This document shows, in pieces, positions 62,256 through 64,000 of a stretch of 64,000 nucleotides of DNA; the first letter of the stretch is position 1, and each line of letters starts with the position of its first letter. The DNA comes from Jacaranda mimosifolia (Eukaryota > Streptophyta > Magnoliopsida > Lamiales > Bignoniaceae): assembly GCA_018894105.1 (NCBI GenBank), contig CM032128.1:22983001-23047000 (forward strand), given 5' to 3'. The notes under the pieces were generated by a model that was not told the DNA's origin, ran no database searches, and worked only from the letters and a program-made list of their open reading frames with translations. Both the position numbers and the translations under genes were made by a program.

Positions 62256-63525
62256 TGTTAACCCCTTGATGATTTACATTGTTTCGATTATGACAAAATA
62301 ATATTCCTGAAATTATGTGCTGAAAGCATTCAATAGAATTATGAATATCTTTCTATATTACCTGTTGGAATCTGTTTAGGCACTGGAACTTACTTTCCAT
62401 AATTAAAGATCTCATGAAGATTCTAGTTTGATTCACATCTCTAAAACTTAGGAAGGAAATCATATCATGCTATAATCATTGATATATTCGCAATATATGG
62501 AATTAATGCATGTTTACTTAAATATCTTGTTTCGTTATTTGATTCTAATGGACACTTACCTAATTAAGATCTTATAGCCGTTGGATATAAACATATAAAT
62601 ATGAAAATATGTAGCATTGAAAAGGGAGAATCACAAAGTCCGGAAAAGATCTTTGTTAAGTAGGAGTTATGTGATACTCTCAAACACTTTTTTTGCTTAA
62701 GTGTTACTAATTCCTTGCTTTATATGTGATTTTTTATGGTAAAGAAGGTCAAAGGGAGCATGCTTTCAACAAAGCTTGGGGAGATGAGGCGCTTTATGTC
62801 TCGAAGGATCTAGTAGTGAAGAGGGATGGGAGTCGTACCTACTCTCGAGATACCCCATGAAGAGAACGAATGCTTGGTTGCTCTAAGGACCTCTAGGTGA
62901 AGAAACTAGTTAGGCAATATTGTCTAGAATCTTCTCTAGTGTTTTTGGTTCCAATCTGGAAGGAGAGTCTAGAGCCTACCATATGGAGTGGCAGCAGCTC
63001 GTGCATCAGTCCACAGAGGTTGTGCAAGTGAATCTAGCAGAAGTTCTCCCTCGGCCTATTCAAAAAGCAGCTGGTTTCACAGTGCTCTGGAATCTGCTTT
63101 ATCCAATATGGGGTTCCAATTTAGTTCTTCGCGAAGAGCTGATTTTTTATCTTGCTAGGGCATTTTTAATCCTTTTACTTTTCTTACTGTCAAATTACTG
63201 TGATTACTTGTAAAACATTCTCACATATTAATTAATTTGACAGGTTCAAAATCCTAAGTGAAAACTTAGGTAGATGAGTAGGTTTGCCAAACCTCTATAA
63301 ATACCAATGTCCATTTACTACTGTTTTTATTACTTTATCTATCACTGGTCTAACTAGTAGTTAAACTAGTATTTACAAATTCTAATTAATTAGTAACTCA
63401 AAATATTTTCTGCAAAAGATTTAAACTATTTTGGAAGGCCAAAAAGTATTTTGAGTAATAAACTTCCGCTGCATTAAAATTCCTCAGGCCTAATTCACCC
63501 CCTCTTAGGCATATAATCACTTATA
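62256..63525 (+). repeat. Copia 3' LTR
   Basis: A 1270 bp LTR from TGTTAACCCC to CACTTATA (the terminal CA has become TA). It contains the CACCCCCTCTTAGGC signature near its end. The open frame 62920-63213 is LTR sequence and has no counterpart in the left LTR. Confidence 0.9.
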
Positions 63526-63904
63526 ATTTTCTAATCTTATTCTTTCACAAAACACGCCGGAGCTTTGGCGAGAAACTTAACGGAGTTCCGGCGACTGGCA
63601 ATAATAAACCACCATCCAAACAATACATCACTAATGCAAGCAAAATTTCAAGCGCCCACTTCGAGTTTCAAGCTAAGAAAAAACCAAAATATAGTGAAAT
63701 GTTGAGATATTGGGGAAAATTCAAATGAGCAAACAGTTGATAAGTGGATCAATGCGGAGTCAAACTCAATGAATTTTGTACTTTTTGGTCTTGAAATTGA
63801 AAAGCCAGCAACTGATACGAAGAGAAATAGCAAAGCAGATCTGAAGAATCTCGTTTGCTCTCTTCTTTGCTTCTTGTGCTATATGGCTATACTCTCTCTC
63901 TCTT

Positions 63905-63954
<50 letters not shown>

Positions 63955-64000
63955 CGTGCTTATGTGCTCTGTTTCTTTCTCTCTCTACATCTTGTGTACG
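63526..64000. other. Right flank, possible low-copy DNA with microsatellites
   Basis: About 350 bp of balanced sequence with no repeat I recognise, then (CT)n at 63892-63921, (TA)n at about 63921-63939 and (TG)n to 63953. On the minus strand, GA-rich text leads into a T-rich frame (63833-63648), a layout seen at plant gene 5' ends, but no domain is visible. It may continue the sequence left of the Copia insertion (about 53880-54089). Confidence 0.4.

Larger units (their letters stand above)
54095..63525 (+). mobile_element. Full-length Copia (Sirevirus-like) retrotransposon
   Basis: The element spans 9431 bp and is flanked by ATTTT on both sides (54090-54094, 63526-63530), a perfect 5-bp target duplication. 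LTRs of 1288 and 1270 bp surround a primer site, gag, protease, integrase, reverse transcriptase and RNase H in Copia order (integrase before reverse transcriptase), then an extra ORF and several polypurine tracts. An additional ORF after pol and repeated polypurine tracts are features described for Sireviruses. Every ORF has stops or frameshifts. The LTRs differ by about 10% in the first ~255 bp counted by eye, so the insertion is a few million years old under usual plant rates. Confidence 0.92.

Noticed and set aside
62920..63213. 97-codon frame downstream of the extra Copia ORF, considered as another gene
   Set aside because: It lies wholly inside the 3' LTR and the 5' LTR has no matching frame.
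63648..63833. Minus-strand frame beside a GA-rich tract, considered as a host gene first exon
   Set aside because: Too short, no domain, and the window ends before any support could be seen; kept only as a possibility in the flank entry.

Overview
The window looks like repeat-rich nuclear DNA of a flowering plant, most likely a eudicot. It is AT-rich, has a methionine-tRNA primer site at each LTR element, and carries plant-type hAT, PIF/Harbinger, Ty3 and Copia/Sirevirus-like elements with plant-style GT-AG introns. I found no convincing intact host gene, no tRNA or rRNA gene and nothing bacterial. Nearly everything recognisable is transposon sequence, mostly broken, and several elements are nested.

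Layout. (1) 1-13170: a minus-strand Ty3-like LTR element with no recognisable gag-pol. Its right LTR (5723-13170) is split by a 4.6 kb hAT element (6528-11102), which holds a broken BED/hAT transposase and a ~520 bp nested hAT-type MITE. (2) 13964-16860: a solo LTR of the same family on the plus strand. (3) 17200-25200: very AT-rich DNA with a decayed tandem array (unit about 1.5-2.1 kb), interrupted by a minus-strand Copia-type solo LTR (19502-20349). (4) 25203-34464: a second minus-strand non-coding LTR element (LTRs ~2.9 kb, internal region 3.4 kb), whose left LTR is fused to a fragment of another LTR. (5) 34465-37291: a decayed plus-strand Ty3-type LTR. (6) 38870-50696: an 11.8 kb PIF/Harbinger element with a Myb/SANT-like ORF, a DDE transposase, a GRF-like zinc finger and two more Myb/SANT-like segments, all broken. 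(7) 50931-52004: two MITE-like elements. (8) 54095-63525: a full-length, mutated Copia element with matching 5-bp target duplications, gag-pol, an extra ORF after pol and several polypurine tracts, as in Sireviruses. (9) 63526-64000: unassigned flank ending in CT/TA/TG microsatellites.

How the parts relate. The two non-coding LTR elements and the solo LTR share LTR length, LTR ends, polypurine tract and primer site, so they appear to be one family that would need enzymes supplied by other elements. Within this family I see two structural signals worth testing: 70-75 nt hairpins just downstream of the primer-binding site, and a short inverted repeat in the LTRs whose arms stay complementary while their sequence changes. 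All comparisons were made by eye; no alignment or database search was run.
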